Shown: positions 45,169 through 54,061, counted from the first letter of the stretch. The stretch: DNA of 64,000 bases from Planctomonas sp. JC2975 (GCF_012985205.1 NZ_JABEKS010000004.1:1-64000), one strand, 5' to 3'. Numbers and translations: made by a program. The notes: generated by a model from the sequence alone, not told the origin.

Positions 45169-45735
45169 ATGCTGATCTACACGATGACCGTTTCGGCGGA
45201 CGGCTTCGTCGAGGACCGCGACGGCGGCATCGACTGGAGCGCCCCGAGCGACGAACTTTTCGAGTTCCATCTCGATCGGGTGCGGGGACTCGGCGGCCAC
45301 CTGATCGGCCGCCGGCTGTACGAGACGATGCTGGTGTGGGAGACGGATCCGTCGCTGCGCTCCTCTTCGGCATTCACGGAGTTCGCGGATGCCTGGACCG
45401 ACCTCCCCAAGGTCGTCTTCAGCCGCTCGCCGGTGGAGGTGCGGGGAAACGCACGAATGGCGACGGCGCCGCTCGACGACGAGATCCGGCGCATGCTCGC
45501 CAGCACGGATCGGGACGTCGAGATCGGAGGCGCGGACCTCGCCGGCCAGGCGTTCGGGCTCGGCCTGGTCGACGACATCCGCGTGTTCCGTGCCCCGGTC
45601 GTGCTGGGTGGCGGCACGTCGTTCTTCCCTCCGAGCGACACGATGACGAGGCTCGCCCTGGTCGAGACGCGGACCTTCGAGCCGGACATCGTCTTCGAGC
45701 ACTACCACGTCGTGCACACGGCCGCCGCGAACTAG
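45169..45735 (+). CDS. Dihydrofolate reductase-family protein (RibD C-terminal-like)
   Basis: A 188-residue reductase-fold protein: MLIYTMTVSADGFVEDRDGGIDW is the typical start. GGHLIGRRLYETMLVW and EIGGADLAGQAFGLGLVDDIRVFRAPVVLGGGTSFF are the NADPH-binding and family motifs. Such proteins reduce small aromatic or pteridine-like compounds, and many have no known substrate. It is a single gene with its own upstream region after a strong terminator. Confidence 0.9.
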   Translation: MLIYTMTVSADGFVEDRDGGIDWSAPSDELFEFHLDRVRGLGGHLIGRRLYETMLVWETDPSLRSSSAFTEFADAWTDLPKVVFSRSPVEVRGNARMATAPLDDEIRRMLASTDRDVEIGGADLAGQAFGLGLVDDIRVFRAPVVLGGGTSFFPPSDTMTRLALVETRTFEPDIVFEHYHVVHTAAAN

Positions 45736-45837
45736 GGGCCCGATTCTCAAAGACACGTCCCCGTTTCCCGCGCGTCCGACGCTCTCGCGGCGGGCGATCT
45801 CGGGATCCCCCACGTCCGCTGGACCAGAATCGTCAGC

Positions 45838-46254
45838 ATGAGGCTGACCGAAGCGGATGCGCGGGCTCGCCTGAGCGGTGCGCGCGTGGCGACGCTCGCG
45901 ACGGTCGGCAGCAAGGGTGCACCGCACGTGGTCCCCATCACGTTCGCTGTGGAGGGCGACCTCATCTACAGCGCCGTCGACCACAAGCCCAAGACGACCA
46001 CCCGGCTGCAGCGGCTGCGCAACATCGCGGAGAATCCGCAGGTGGCGCTGCTCGTGCACCGATACAGCGACGACTGGGACATGCTGTGGTGGGTTCGCGT
46101 CGACGGACGCGCTCGCGTGATCTCCACGGCTGAGGAGGTCCGGCATCCGATCGACCTGCTCGAGGATCGCTATGAGCAGTACCGCGCGCACCGGCCGGCG
46201 GGAGCCGTCATCGAGGTGCGCGCCGACCGCTGGACCGGCTGGTCCAGTAGCTGA
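45838..46254 (+). CDS. PPOX-class F420-dependent oxidoreductase (Rv0121-like)
   Basis: A 138-residue split-barrel flavin/deazaflavin-binding protein: RVATLATVGSKGAPHVVPITFAVEGDLIYSAVDHKPK compressed to residues 16-52, NIAENPQVALLVHRYSDDWDMLWWVRVDGRA, and a C-terminal RADRWTGW. This matches the TIGR03668-type group associated with cofactor F420. It suggests that the organism makes F420, as does the LLM enzyme at 52955. It is a single gene; substrate unknown. Confidence 0.88.
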   Translation: MRLTEADARARLSGARVATLATVGSKGAPHVVPITFAVEGDLIYSAVDHKPKTTTRLQRLRNIAENPQVALLVHRYSDDWDMLWWVRVDGRARVISTAEEVRHPIDLLEDRYEQYRAHRPAGAVIEVRADRWTGWSSS

Positions 46255-46314
46255 GCAGACGGTCGCGGCCCGCCTACGACGACCGAGCGAGCGCGACGGC
46301 CCCAATGGTCACGC

Positions 46315-46833
46315 CTACGCGCGGGAAGACCCACGCCGCGCCACGAGCCCGGCGATGTCGCGCTCCCACGACCGCAGGTACTCGACGTAGCCGTCCGCGA
46401 ACCGCTGCAGCTCACCCTCGGCGGACTGGACGAGGGCGGTCAGGACGTAGGTGACCTCGACCTCGGTCACTACGGCGCCCTGCTCGGAGACGTCACCGAA
46501 CGGCGCGAGCGCGACGGACACGGTTCCGGCCCAGCCCCCTGCGGTCACGCGTGCGTAGGAGATGTACCTGGGGCGGTCTCGTCTGGTCACGATCCAGGTC
46601 GTGCGACTGCCGTGCGCATCCGTTTCGAAGACGGTGCCCGGCTCGGTGTCGTCGCGGCGGGCGGCATCGACATCGGCACTGCCGTGGTCCGCTCCGACGG
46701 GCTCGCCCGGATAGTGCGGATCCCAGCCGTGCGCCCACTCGCGTTCGCCTTCCGGGGTGAACAGCACAAAGGCATCCGCGATGGTCTGCGGCACCTGGAG
46801 CCGGCCGACCAGTGCGTGCAGCCGAGCTGTCAT
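46315..46833 (-). CDS. SRPBCC-fold protein
   Basis: A 172-residue START/SRPBCC-type protein: LQVPQTIADAFVLFTPEGEREWAHGWDPHYPGEP and TVFETDAHGSRTTWIVTRRD mark the beta-sheet cavity, with a long C-terminal helix (GELQRFADGYVEYLRSWERDI). It probably binds a lipid or hydrophobic ligand; no catalytic residues are evident. Its start overlaps the upstream 81-residue gene by 4 bases, so the two are co-translated. Confidence 0.82.
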   Translation of the reverse strand: MTARLHALVGRLQVPQTIADAFVLFTPEGEREWAHGWDPHYPGEPVGADHGSADVDAARRDDTEPGTVFETDAHGSRTTWIVTRRDRPRYISYARVTAGGWAGTVSVALAPFGDVSEQGAVVTEVEVTYVLTALVQSAEGELQRFADGYVEYLRSWERDIAGLVARRGSSRA

Positions 46834-47075
46834 GTGGTCTCAGTGAGTGTGTGTGCATCCGCTGCGGTGAGCGTCAGCCCGTAGACCTCGTTGAGCTGGC
46901 GAATCTTCGCCAGCGTCTCGGGCCCGAAGGGCGCCGTGCCCTCGAAGGCGTGCAGCACGATCCCCTCGACGAGTTCTCCCAGAGGCATGTCCAGGTACTC
47001 CGCCAGCCCCTTCAGCACCTTCAGCATGCTGCGTTCGATCCTGAGTCCGGTCTGTGCTCGCTCGATTGTTACCAC
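46830..47075 (-). CDS. Small conserved helical protein, possibly DNA-binding
   Basis: An 81-residue mostly helical protein (ERSMLKVLKGLAEYLDMPLG and ELVEGIVLHAFEG in the middle, LTLTAADAHTLTE at the end). The layout resembles small ribbon-helix-helix-like proteins, but I do not see a convincing N-terminal DNA-binding strand. The GTG at 47075 is chosen as the last good start; an upstream in-frame start at 47147 would add 24 poorly coding residues. It is coupled to the SRPBCC gene. Confidence 0.6.
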   Translation of the reverse strand: MVTIERAQTGLRIERSMLKVLKGLAEYLDMPLGELVEGIVLHAFEGTAPFGPETLAKIRQLNEVYGLTLTAADAHTLTETT

Positions 47076-47127
47076 GGTACCAAGATAACACCAGGCGGCC
47101 GGGGCCGCTTGTGCATCAGCCCCTGAA

Positions 47128-47150
47128 CGGGTGTCTGTGCGCGACACCCG
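47128..47150. promoter_or_regulatory. Hairpin or operator between divergent genes
   Basis: CGGGTGTC and GACACCCG are perfect 8-bp arms with a 7-base centre, in the gap between the divergent SRPBCC pair and the hemerythrin gene. A further CGGGT follows. It could be an operator or a leader hairpin. Confidence 0.4.
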
Positions 47151-47213
47151 TCACGGGTCAGACTGACCGCAAGTCCGGCAGGTCGCACGTGCCGGCGAAC
47201 GGCAAGGGGGCCG

Positions 47214-47942
47214 ATGACCATGAGCGATTTCTACGTCGCACTGCCCGGTGAGACGGCGCCGGCCGTGCCTGCGGGGCCGAAGCTGTGCAACGGCGACGAC
47301 ATGCGGATACTGCACAGCGCGTTCCTGTTCGCCTACCCGCGCATGGCGGAGCTCGTGCGGGACACGCCGCCCGGCGATACCGCACGTGCTGCGTTCGTCG
47401 CACAGTGGCTCGGCGACATCGACCACACCCTCCGCACCCACCACAAGGACGAGGAGCTGCTCCTCTTCGACCAGCTCGCGGAACGTGCACCGGCGTGCGC
47501 CCTGCACGTGGGGCAGATGAAGGCGCATCACGCCCAGGTGCACGCCATCCTCGACGAGATCGAGCCCTTGCGCCTCGAGTGGCCGAAGACCGCCGACCCC
47601 GACACCGGCGAACAACTCGCCGACGCCTACGACCGCATGCTCGAGGTGCTCGAGGTTCACCTGCGTCGCGAGGTCGTGGAGATCGTGCCCGTCGCGGAGA
47701 AGGTCATCACGGCCAAGGAGTGGGCCGGCATGGCCGAGCGCGGAACGAAGGCGGTCCCCAAGGACCGCCTCATGTCCCAGCTCGGCATGCTCCTCTCCTC
47801 GTCGGCGCCCGAAGACCGCAAGCAGTTCTTCAAGAACATCCCGCTGCCGGTGAGGATCATGTACCGCACGTACGGCCGCAGGCAGTACGAGGCGCAGTTC
47901 CGCCTGCTGTGGCCCGGCGAGGCCGTGCCGCAGACGGTGTGA
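47214..47942 (+). CDS. Hemerythrin-domain protein
   Basis: A 242-residue protein with a hemerythrin-like four-helix domain. Candidate di-iron ligands are seen in MRILHSAFLF, IDHTLRTHHKDEELLLFD, HVGQMKAHHAQVHAILDEI and EVLEVHLRREVVEIVP. A C-terminal extension (KDRLMSQLGMLLSSSAPEDRKQFFKNI, compressed) is unlike simple hemerythrins. A role in oxygen, NO or iron handling is likely. The stop codon abuts the converging membrane oxidoreductase gene with no space. Confidence 0.88.
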   Translation: MTMSDFYVALPGETAPAVPAGPKLCNGDDMRILHSAFLFAYPRMAELVRDTPPGDTARAAFVAQWLGDIDHTLRTHHKDEELLLFDQLAERAPACALHVGQMKAHHAQVHAILDEIEPLRLEWPKTADPDTGEQLADAYDRMLEVLEVHLRREVVEIVPVAEKVITAKEWAGMAERGTKAVPKDRLMSQLGMLLSSSAPEDRKQFFKNIPLPVRIMYRTYGRRQYEAQFRLLWPGEAVPQTV

Positions 47943-49517
47943 TCACCCCACGCTCATCGTGACCGTGTGCCATCCCGTCGCGCCGTTCGGCGCAGGCGCG
48001 GCGATCGCGGACGTCTGCGTCGAGCCGTCCGCGTTCGTCGCGCGCACCTGGAGCGTGTGGGCTCCGTGCGTGGCATCCCACTCCCACACCCACTGCCGCC
48101 ACGTGTCCGCCGAGACGGTCTCGGCGAGGCGTGCATCCTGCCAGGGTCCGTTGTCGACGCGCACCTGAACGGAGCGGATGCCGGTGTGCTGATCCCAGGC
48201 CACCCCGGCCACCGCATAGCGGCCGGGCTTGATGGTGGCGCCCTCACGCGGGCGATCGATGCGCGACGCGGTCTTGATCGGACCCTTGACCGACCATCCC
48301 TTGTCGATCCAGTAGCCCTGCGCTTGATCGAACCGGGTCACCGTGAGTTCGGTCAGCCATTTCGTGGCCGACACGTAGCCGTAGAGGCCGGGCACGACCA
48401 TCCGCACCGGGAATCCGTGCTCGAGGGGCAGCGGTGCGCCGTTCATGCCGACGGCGATGAGGGCATCCGTTCCGATGTCGGTCAGCACGCTCAGCGGGGT
48501 GCCCGCTGTGAAGCCGTCGACGCTGCGCGAGAGCACCATGTCGGCGGATGCGCGCGGCTTGGCCTGCGCGAGCAGCTTGCGCACCGGATATCCGAGCCAG
48601 GTGGCGTTGCCGACCAGGTCTCCGCCCACCTCGTTGGAGACGCAGGCGAGCGTGATGACGTGCTCCTCGAGCGGCATCGCAAGCAGGTCCGCGAACGTGA
48701 GCGTCACCGGCGTCTCGACCATTCCGCCGATCGTGAGCTTCCACGTGTCGGGGTCGATCGACGGCACCTGCAGCGCGGTGTCGATGCGGTAGAAGTTCCC
48801 GTTCGGCGTGACATACGGCGTGAGCCCCGCCAGTTTGAGATCGGCTCCGGCCGAGATCGGGGGCGCCGGCTTCACCGGCTTCGGAAGCCGCACCATCGCA
48901 CGTGCGGACGCGATCGCCACACTCCCCGCGTTGACCGTGCGCGCCACGACGCCCGCGATCACGGCGACGGCACCGATCCCGATCCCGAAAGCGAGGAATG
49001 AGCGCCTGGCGGGTCCGGCACCCTTGCCCGGCACACGCGACGGCTCGGATGCCCGGGTCCATTCGCGCAGCCGGTCCAGCATCCGTACGAGCACATATAT
49101 GCCGACGAGCGTGCCGGCGGTCGTCGGCAGGAGCCACCAGTAGGTCGCATCCGCTCTCGTCATCACCGCGATGAGCGCGATGACCCCCACAACGCCGAGC
49201 AGGACCGCGCCGAACGGTCGACGCACCAGCTCGAGGATGCCGGCGACCCCGGCGAGGACCACGACGAGGATGGCGAGGCAGACGAACAGGAACACCTTGT
49301 CGCCCGTGCCGAAAAGCCCGATGACCAGCTGTTTGAAGCCGGGCGGAGTGAGGTCGATGATCCATGACCCGACCGCGAACAGCGGGGAGGATGCCGCACC
49401 GACGAACACCGCGAGCACTTCTGCGACCGCCCACCCGGCGAGCGCCGCGACGACACCGCAGGCTGCCGCCGTCAGATAAAGGATGCGTCCGCGGGGCGCT
49501 GTGGCGACGGTCGGCAT
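47943..49517 (-). CDS. Membrane-anchored sulfite oxidase-type molybdenum enzyme
   Basis: A 524-residue protein. The N-terminal 190 residues have about five transmembrane helices, followed by a molybdopterin-binding sulfite-oxidase-fold domain. Within it, ITLACVSNEVGGDLVGNATW carries the cysteine that ligates molybdenum, then GFPVRMVVPGLYGYVSATKWL, and last the dimerisation (Ig-like) domain (GVAWDQHTGIRSVQVRVDNG). Such actinobacterial proteins are exported oxidoreductases whose substrate is usually unknown. The ATG at 49517 gives a sensible first helix; the longer frame upstream is not coding. It is a single gene converging with the hemerythrin gene. Confidence 0.9.
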   Translation of the reverse strand: MPTVATAPRGRILYLTAAACGVVAALAGWAVAEVLAVFVGAASSPLFAVGSWIIDLTPPGFKQLVIGLFGTGDKVFLFVCLAILVVVLAGVAGILELVRRPFGAVLLGVVGVIALIAVMTRADATYWWLLPTTAGTLVGIYVLVRMLDRLREWTRASEPSRVPGKGAGPARRSFLAFGIGIGAVAVIAGVVARTVNAGSVAIASARAMVRLPKPVKPAPPISAGADLKLAGLTPYVTPNGNFYRIDTALQVPSIDPDTWKLTIGGMVETPVTLTFADLLAMPLEEHVITLACVSNEVGGDLVGNATWLGYPVRKLLAQAKPRASADMVLSRSVDGFTAGTPLSVLTDIGTDALIAVGMNGAPLPLEHGFPVRMVVPGLYGYVSATKWLTELTVTRFDQAQGYWIDKGWSVKGPIKTASRIDRPREGATIKPGRYAVAGVAWDQHTGIRSVQVRVDNGPWQDARLAETVSADTWRQWVWEWDATHGAHTLQVRATNADGSTQTSAIAAPAPNGATGWHTVTMSVG

Positions 49518-49660
49518 GAGGCACAGCCTAAGTCGGTGGCCCCGGCACGGATGAGCACACAGGCAGATGACGTGGGCCGCCTGCGGCGCGACAATGAGAG
49601 GGCGAAGGCCGACGGCTCTCGTCGCCGTGACCTCACGATGCGATCGTGCAGGAGGTCGAC

Positions 49661-50797
49661 ATGAACGAGACAGGATCCACCACCCCTGACCGGCGCCGCA
49701 GCGAGGCGGCACACCCCGGTCCGGCTGTCGAGCGCGAAGCACCGGGCGCGAAGGCGACCACGGCCGCGGCCGGGTCGGAACGCTACCGGCCGGGGCCGCC
49801 GCTGGCGGGGCATCCGACCTGGGCAGTCTCGTCCGTCCAGACATCGTTCGACCTGATCGAGGAAGGGGACGTGCCCAATGCCGGGGCGCAGCTCCAGGAC
49901 GCCGCGCTGCGCGGGTTCGTGGTGCGGTTCAACGGCACCGACGATCACGAGATCCAGCGAATCGCGGTTCTGCAGGGACAGGGCGATGGTGCCGTCACCC
50001 GGTTCGCGTTCTGCGACCAGGACGAGAACGACCCGTTCACCGCGAACGCGACCTGCACCGTTCTCATGGATGCCGCAGGCGTGCCCGGTGCGGGAGTGTC
50101 GGGCGCCGTGTCGACGACGGGCTCCGACTTCACGACGCCGTCGAAGGGGACATGCCAGTTCCTGATCGCCGATCCGTTCCCCGGCGATCCGGATGCCGTG
50201 CTCGCGCTTCGCGGCTTCGATCTCAGACGCCAGCCACAACACGACGCCAACGTTCGCTCGATCGAGATAGCCCTGGTCCGCGATCTGCAGGAAGCGGGAT
50301 TGAGCGTCGGCAACGCCATGCGGCCGGCCGTTCTCGTCACGCTCACCGACGATGAGGGCATGGATGCTCGCACGTGGGGCCTCGACCTCAGCCCTCAGCT
50401 CGACGAATCCGGCCTTGGGATGTCTCCGACGACGCCGGCGCTCACGCCACCATTTCCGGCGGACATCGGCGGCGGCCGCGGATACGGGGTCATCGTGCAG
50501 TTCGAGTGGATCCCATCGCAATTCGTGCTCGCGCGCCGTCGCCTGCCACCGGGAGGCGGCACGAACAGCGGGCATCAACCGCTCCAGACCACCTCCAGCC
50601 CCGGCGTCTCGCTGCCCTCGATCGACGCCTTGACCGGCTTCCACTTCGAGTTCATGAACAGCGACCACTACCTGCACGGCTTCGGGATCAACGGAGACCA
50701 CGACGGCGGCGAGTTCGTCTTCCAGGATTCCGGACAGGACGATCCAGTCGCCTGGTGGGTCTCTTTCGTCGAACTCGACCCGGTCCTGAAGGTGTAG
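49661..50797 (+). CDS. Unknown protein with three internal repeats
   Basis: A 378-residue protein of no family I recognise. A low-complexity N-terminus (about 1-50) precedes three similar segments: ALRGFVVRFNGTDDHEIQRI, LALRGFDLRRQPQHDANVRS (followed by IEIAL) and LTGFHFEFMNSDHYLHGFGI. They share L-x-GF, a following beta strand, a D/H-rich loop and a final I-x-I/V strand. No signal peptide or membrane helix is seen. The ATG at 49661 has GGAGG 5 bases upstream. It is a monocistronic gene between two molybdenum-enzyme loci. Confidence 0.8.
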   Translation: MNETGSTTPDRRRSEAAHPGPAVEREAPGAKATTAAAGSERYRPGPPLAGHPTWAVSSVQTSFDLIEEGDVPNAGAQLQDAALRGFVVRFNGTDDHEIQRIAVLQGQGDGAVTRFAFCDQDENDPFTANATCTVLMDAAGVPGAGVSGAVSTTGSDFTTPSKGTCQFLIADPFPGDPDAVLALRGFDLRRQPQHDANVRSIEIALVRDLQEAGLSVGNAMRPAVLVTLTDDEGMDARTWGLDLSPQLDESGLGMSPTTPALTPPFPADIGGGRGYGVIVQFEWIPSQFVLARRRLPPGGGTNSGHQPLQTTSSPGVSLPSIDALTGFHFEFMNSDHYLHGFGINGDHDGGEFVFQDSGQDDPVAWWVSFVELDPVLKV

Positions 50798-50847
50798 CCA
50801 GCGACTTCGCAGGGCTCGCATGCGATGACAGCGGGTTCGGTGGGCGC

Positions 50848-51201
50848 CTACTCCGTGATCGAGTCGATGAAGGCATACGCCTCCGCGACGATCGCAGGCC
50901 ACACGTCCGGGCGTTCGGGGAGGGCCGTCACCCACTCGCGCATCGGCCGATCCCGCATCACCGCGGGCTCCGCGTCGCCCGCCGCGACGAGCTCACCCAC
51001 CCGCTCCTCGGGGAGCTTGGCGTAGAGGCGGCCCGTGAATCCCACGAACGCGAAGACCTTGCCCCGCAGGCTGAGCCCCTCCGAACCGAACATGCGGCCG
51101 ATGGCGACGTCGCCGCCCGCTACAAACTCGGCCGCGATCGGGTCGAAGATCGCGTACGACTCCGGGAACTTCTGACGCCTGTTCTGCGCCGCGGTCGGCA
51201 T
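50848..51201 (-). CDS. TfoX N-terminal domain-like protein
   Basis: A 117-residue protein with a TfoX/Sxy N-terminal-like domain: DVAIGRMFGSEGLSLRGKVF, FVGFTGRLYAKLPEERVGEL and a basic/aromatic C-terminus (REWVTALPERPDVWPAIV). Proteobacterial TfoX regulates competence, but short actinobacterial members lack an assigned role. The ATG at 51201 fits the domain start. It is divergent from the molybdenum oxidoreductase gene at 51311. Confidence 0.8.
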   Translation of the reverse strand: MPTAAQNRRQKFPESYAIFDPIAAEFVAGGDVAIGRMFGSEGLSLRGKVFAFVGFTGRLYAKLPEERVGELVAAGDAEPAVMRDRPMREWVTALPERPDVWPAIVAEAYAFIDSITE

Positions 51202-51310
51202 GGCACAACGGTACGCCCTCTTCCTCCCGCACCCGGCGGTGACGATACTGAGAGACAGCGCCGCGCAACCCCGGAGCCGGCGGCCGTTTTCGGGACAGAG
51301 GAGCACGGGC

Positions 51311-51904
51311 ATGGCTGTCATCACTCGCGGATTCGGCGCTCACCGCGCCGCACGCAACGACCGGCTGCCACCCGGCCAGACGCAGGTGGAGGACTGGCCG
51401 GTGCTGAGCGCCGGCGCCACGCCCGACGTCGATCCGGCCGCATGGGAGTTCGTGGTGGTGCCGGAGTCCGGGGATCCGGTGCGCTGGAACTGGGATTCCT
51501 TCCGCGCGCTGGGGCTCGAGGACTTCACGGTCGACATCCACTGCGTCACTCACTGGTCTCGTCTGGGTACGCAGTGGCGTGGCGTGCCGCTGGATCGCGT
51601 GTTCGAGCACGTGGACACGTCGTACGACTACGTCATGGCGCACAGTTACGGCGGATACACGACGAACGTGCCGCTGAACGAGCTGCTCGACGGCCAGGCG
51701 TGGATCGCGTTCGAGGCGGATGGCGCACCGCTGGAGGCGGAGCACGGCGGCCCAGCGCGACTCGTCGTGCCGCACCTCTACTTCTGGAAGAGCGCGAAGT
51801 GGGTGCGCGGCCTGCGCATGATGCCGCAGGACGAGCCAGGCTTCTGGGAGGAACGCGGCTACAACCTGCACGGGGATCCCTGGACGGAAGAGCGGTATTC
51901 GTGA
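51311..51904 (+). CDS. Soluble sulfite oxidase-like molybdopterin oxidoreductase
   Basis: A 197-residue compact sulfite-oxidase-fold domain without dimerisation domain or signal peptide. FTVDIHCVTHWSRLGTQWRG contains the cysteine expected to bind molybdenum, followed by LLDGQAWIAFEADGAPLEAEHGGPARLVVPHLYFWKSAKWV (key: EAEHGGPARLVVP), as in YedY-like enzymes. Its stop overlaps the FAD-reductase start (GTGA), and a DUF6510 protein follows. This trio recurs in Actinobacteria and probably forms a cytoplasmic electron-transfer system. Confidence 0.9.
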   Translation: MAVITRGFGAHRAARNDRLPPGQTQVEDWPVLSAGATPDVDPAAWEFVVVPESGDPVRWNWDSFRALGLEDFTVDIHCVTHWSRLGTQWRGVPLDRVFEHVDTSYDYVMAHSYGGYTTNVPLNELLDGQAWIAFEADGAPLEAEHGGPARLVVPHLYFWKSAKWVRGLRMMPQDEPGFWEERGYNLHGDPWTEERYS

Positions 51905-52644
51905 TCACGCATGCCGCCTGGCATGCGGCCACGGTCTCGACGGTCGCTGCCGAGACGCGGAACGCGCGGAGGATCACGCTCGACATCGCCGATTGGCCGG
52001 GGAATGCGGCGGGGCAACACGTCGACGTCAGGCTGACTGCCGAGGACGGATACCAGGCGAGTCGCTCCTATTCGCTCGCCTCGGCCGGCCCGTCGACCTC
52101 CGTCGAACTGGCCGTGGACAAGGTCGCCTCCGGGGAGGTTTCGCCCTTCCTGGTCGACGAACTGCAGGTCGGCGATCAGCTGGAGGTGCACGGGCCGCTG
52201 GGCGGGTGGTTCGTGTGGCGTCCTGGCGATCCGTCGGGTCGTCCCGTGCAACTCATCGCCGGCGGGTCGGGCGTGGTTCCCATGGCCGCCATGGTGCGAG
52301 CGCATCGCGACGCCGCAGACCCGACCCCGTTCCGGCTGTTGTACGCGGTGCGCAGCCCCGACGATGTCTTCTTCGTCGCTGAGCTGGCGCGCGAGACGAG
52401 CGACGACGAAGCGGATGCCGTCCGTGTCGACTTCGTCTACTCGCGCAAGGCTCCTGCCGGAGACGACCGCCCTCCCGGACGGCTCACCATGGAGCGTCTC
52501 GCAGAGCTCGTCTTTCCGGAGTCGCAGCATCCGCGCATCTTCGTCTGCGGGGCCACACCCTTCGTGGAGCAGGTGCTGACGTGGCTGAAGGAACTCGGCC
52601 ACGACGTCGACGACGTGCGCGCCGAGCGGTTCGGCGGTGCGTGA
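51901..52644 (+). CDS. Ferredoxin reductase-type FAD/NAD(P) oxidoreductase
   Basis: A 247-residue FNR-fold protein: FAD-binding SRSYSLASAG (about residue 53), HGPLGGWFVW, nucleotide-binding LIAGGSGVVPMAAMVRAHRD and the C-terminal FVCGATPFVEQVLTWLKELG. No iron-sulfur domain is present. The GTG at 51901 sits in the preceding stop codon. It probably passes electrons from NAD(P)H to the neighbouring molybdenum enzyme, or the reverse. Confidence 0.92.
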   Translation: MITHAAWHAATVSTVAAETRNARRITLDIADWPGNAAGQHVDVRLTAEDGYQASRSYSLASAGPSTSVELAVDKVASGEVSPFLVDELQVGDQLEVHGPLGGWFVWRPGDPSGRPVQLIAGGSGVVPMAAMVRAHRDAADPTPFRLLYAVRSPDDVFFVAELARETSDDEADAVRVDFVYSRKAPAGDDRPPGRLTMERLAELVFPESQHPRIFVCGATPFVEQVLTWLKELGHDVDDVRAERFGGA

Positions 52645-52675
52645 TGCGGTATCCGATCCTGCAGGAGGTTCCGTG

Positions 52676-52930
52676 ATGCAGAAGCTCGACGGAAACGTGC
52701 TCGCCGGTCCCTTGGCGTCGGTCTTCGATGGCGATGCGACCTCCGCTACCGGCCGCTGCACCAGCTGCGGCGACACCGCCGCGGTCGCCCAGGCCGTCGT
52801 CTACGCCGCAACAGGGCGCTACGTCGCCAGGTGCAGGCGTTGCGACCAGGTGCTCCTCACCATCGCGGAGGACGGTGACTCGGTGTTGCTCGCGATCACC
52901 GGGATCACCGGGTTCGCGATGGTTCCCTGA
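52676..52930 (+). CDS. DUF6510-family zinc-ribbon protein
   Basis: An 84-residue protein with two CxxC pairs (GRCTSCGD and ARCRRCDQ) forming a small zinc ribbon, and the family start LDGNVLAGPLASVFDGDATSATG (key: DGNVLAGPL). The ATG at 52676 has GGAGG 7 bases upstream; an in-frame GTG one codon earlier is also possible. It follows the molybdenum enzyme and reductase genes and matches their usual small partner. Function unknown, perhaps a redox or assembly factor. Confidence 0.85.
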   Translation: MQKLDGNVLAGPLASVFDGDATSATGRCTSCGDTAAVAQAVVYAATGRYVARCRRCDQVLLTIAEDGDSVLLAITGITGFAMVP

Positions 52931-52954
52931 TCCGTGCGGACCCGCCCCGCGCGG

Positions 52955-53992
52955 CTACGCGAGCGCTGCGGCCGGCGCCGTGCGCAGCTCGGAGACGATC
53001 CCGGTCCAGTCCTCCGTGGACACGCCGTCGATCTTCTGGAGATCGATCCGGTCGGCGTAACGACCGTTCTTGTCGGCGAGGGCTCGCGCCACGCCTGCGG
53101 GCTCGACCGCGACCGCGAAGGCCCGCAGCACCTCGTCGTCGATCTCGCGTGTCATCCGCTCCCACTTGTCGGGCAGTCTGCTCACCGAGAGCTCGTGCAA
53201 CCTGTCGCCGAGGTCGCCCCAGCCGTGGGCCTCGAGCACGCCTCTGTACGTTGGCGTACTGCCGTAGAACGCCACGGAGGCGCGCACCCGTTCCCGTGAC
53301 GCGGCCAGCGCCTCCTCGGTTCCGCCGCTCACCAGGAATCCACCCGCGCTGATCTCGATGTCGGCGCGCGAGCGCCGCGCCTTGGCCAGTCCGCGCTCGA
53401 TCGCCGGGGACAGTACCGCGTCGTGGTACTCGGGGGTCCAGAACGGGTGCAGCAGGATGCCGTCGCTCACCTCGGCCGCCATCTCCGCCATGAGCGGACC
53501 CACGGCCGCGACCCACACCTTGGGCGGCTGCGCCGTCGTGGTCTTCGGGCTGAACGTCGGCGTCATCAGCGTGTGCCGGTAGTACTCGCCCTCGAAGGCG
53601 AGCCTGTCGCCGGTGCGCCAGGAATCCCAGATCGCGCGCAGTGCGAGCACGTACTCGCGCATCCGCGCGGCCGGCGCCGACCACTCCATCGAGAAGCGTC
53701 GCGTCACGTGCGCCTTCACCTGGCTGCCGAGGCCGAGCCTCATGCGACCTCCGGACATCTCGTTGAGATCGTGCGCCGTGTATGCAAGCGTCATCGGGCT
53801 GCGCGCGAAGGCGACGGCGATCTTCGTTCCGAGTTCGAGCCCTGGAGCATGTTCGGCCGCGAGCGCCAGCGCGAGGAACGGATCGTGTGCGAGTTCGGCG
53901 GTGAAACCACCGTCGTACCCGACCCGCTTGAGTTCTTCGGCATCCGCTCCGCTCCGCGCATAGTCGTCGTCGAGGTGCCCATCGATCTTCAT
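52955..53992 (-). CDS. LLM-class F420-dependent oxidoreductase (TIGR03617-like)
   Basis: A 345-residue luciferase-like TIM-barrel enzyme expected to use coenzyme F420: MKIDGHLDDDYARSGADAEE, GYDGGFTAELAHDPFLALAL, ELGTKIAVAFARSPMTLAYT, GGRMRLGLGSQVKAHVTRRF and DGILLHPFWTPEYHD match the TIGR03617-type group. It is divergent from the enoyl-CoA hydratase gene, with a TGTATACA palindrome between them. It is likely the redox step of a small catabolic pathway; substrate unknown. Confidence 0.9.
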   Translation of the reverse strand: MKIDGHLDDDYARSGADAEELKRVGYDGGFTAELAHDPFLALALAAEHAPGLELGTKIAVAFARSPMTLAYTAHDLNEMSGGRMRLGLGSQVKAHVTRRFSMEWSAPAARMREYVLALRAIWDSWRTGDRLAFEGEYYRHTLMTPTFSPKTTTAQPPKVWVAAVGPLMAEMAAEVSDGILLHPFWTPEYHDAVLSPAIERGLAKARRSRADIEISAGGFLVSGGTEEALAASRERVRASVAFYGSTPTYRGVLEAHGWGDLGDRLHELSVSRLPDKWERMTREIDDEVLRAFAVAVEPAGVARALADKNGRYADRIDLQKIDGVSTEDWTGIVSELRTAPAAALA

Positions 53993-54061
53993 TCCGCCGC
54001 CTCCATTGGCCGGGACGGCCCGCCGACGCGTGTGTGCAGCGGGCCGCGAGTCCTTCTGCAC

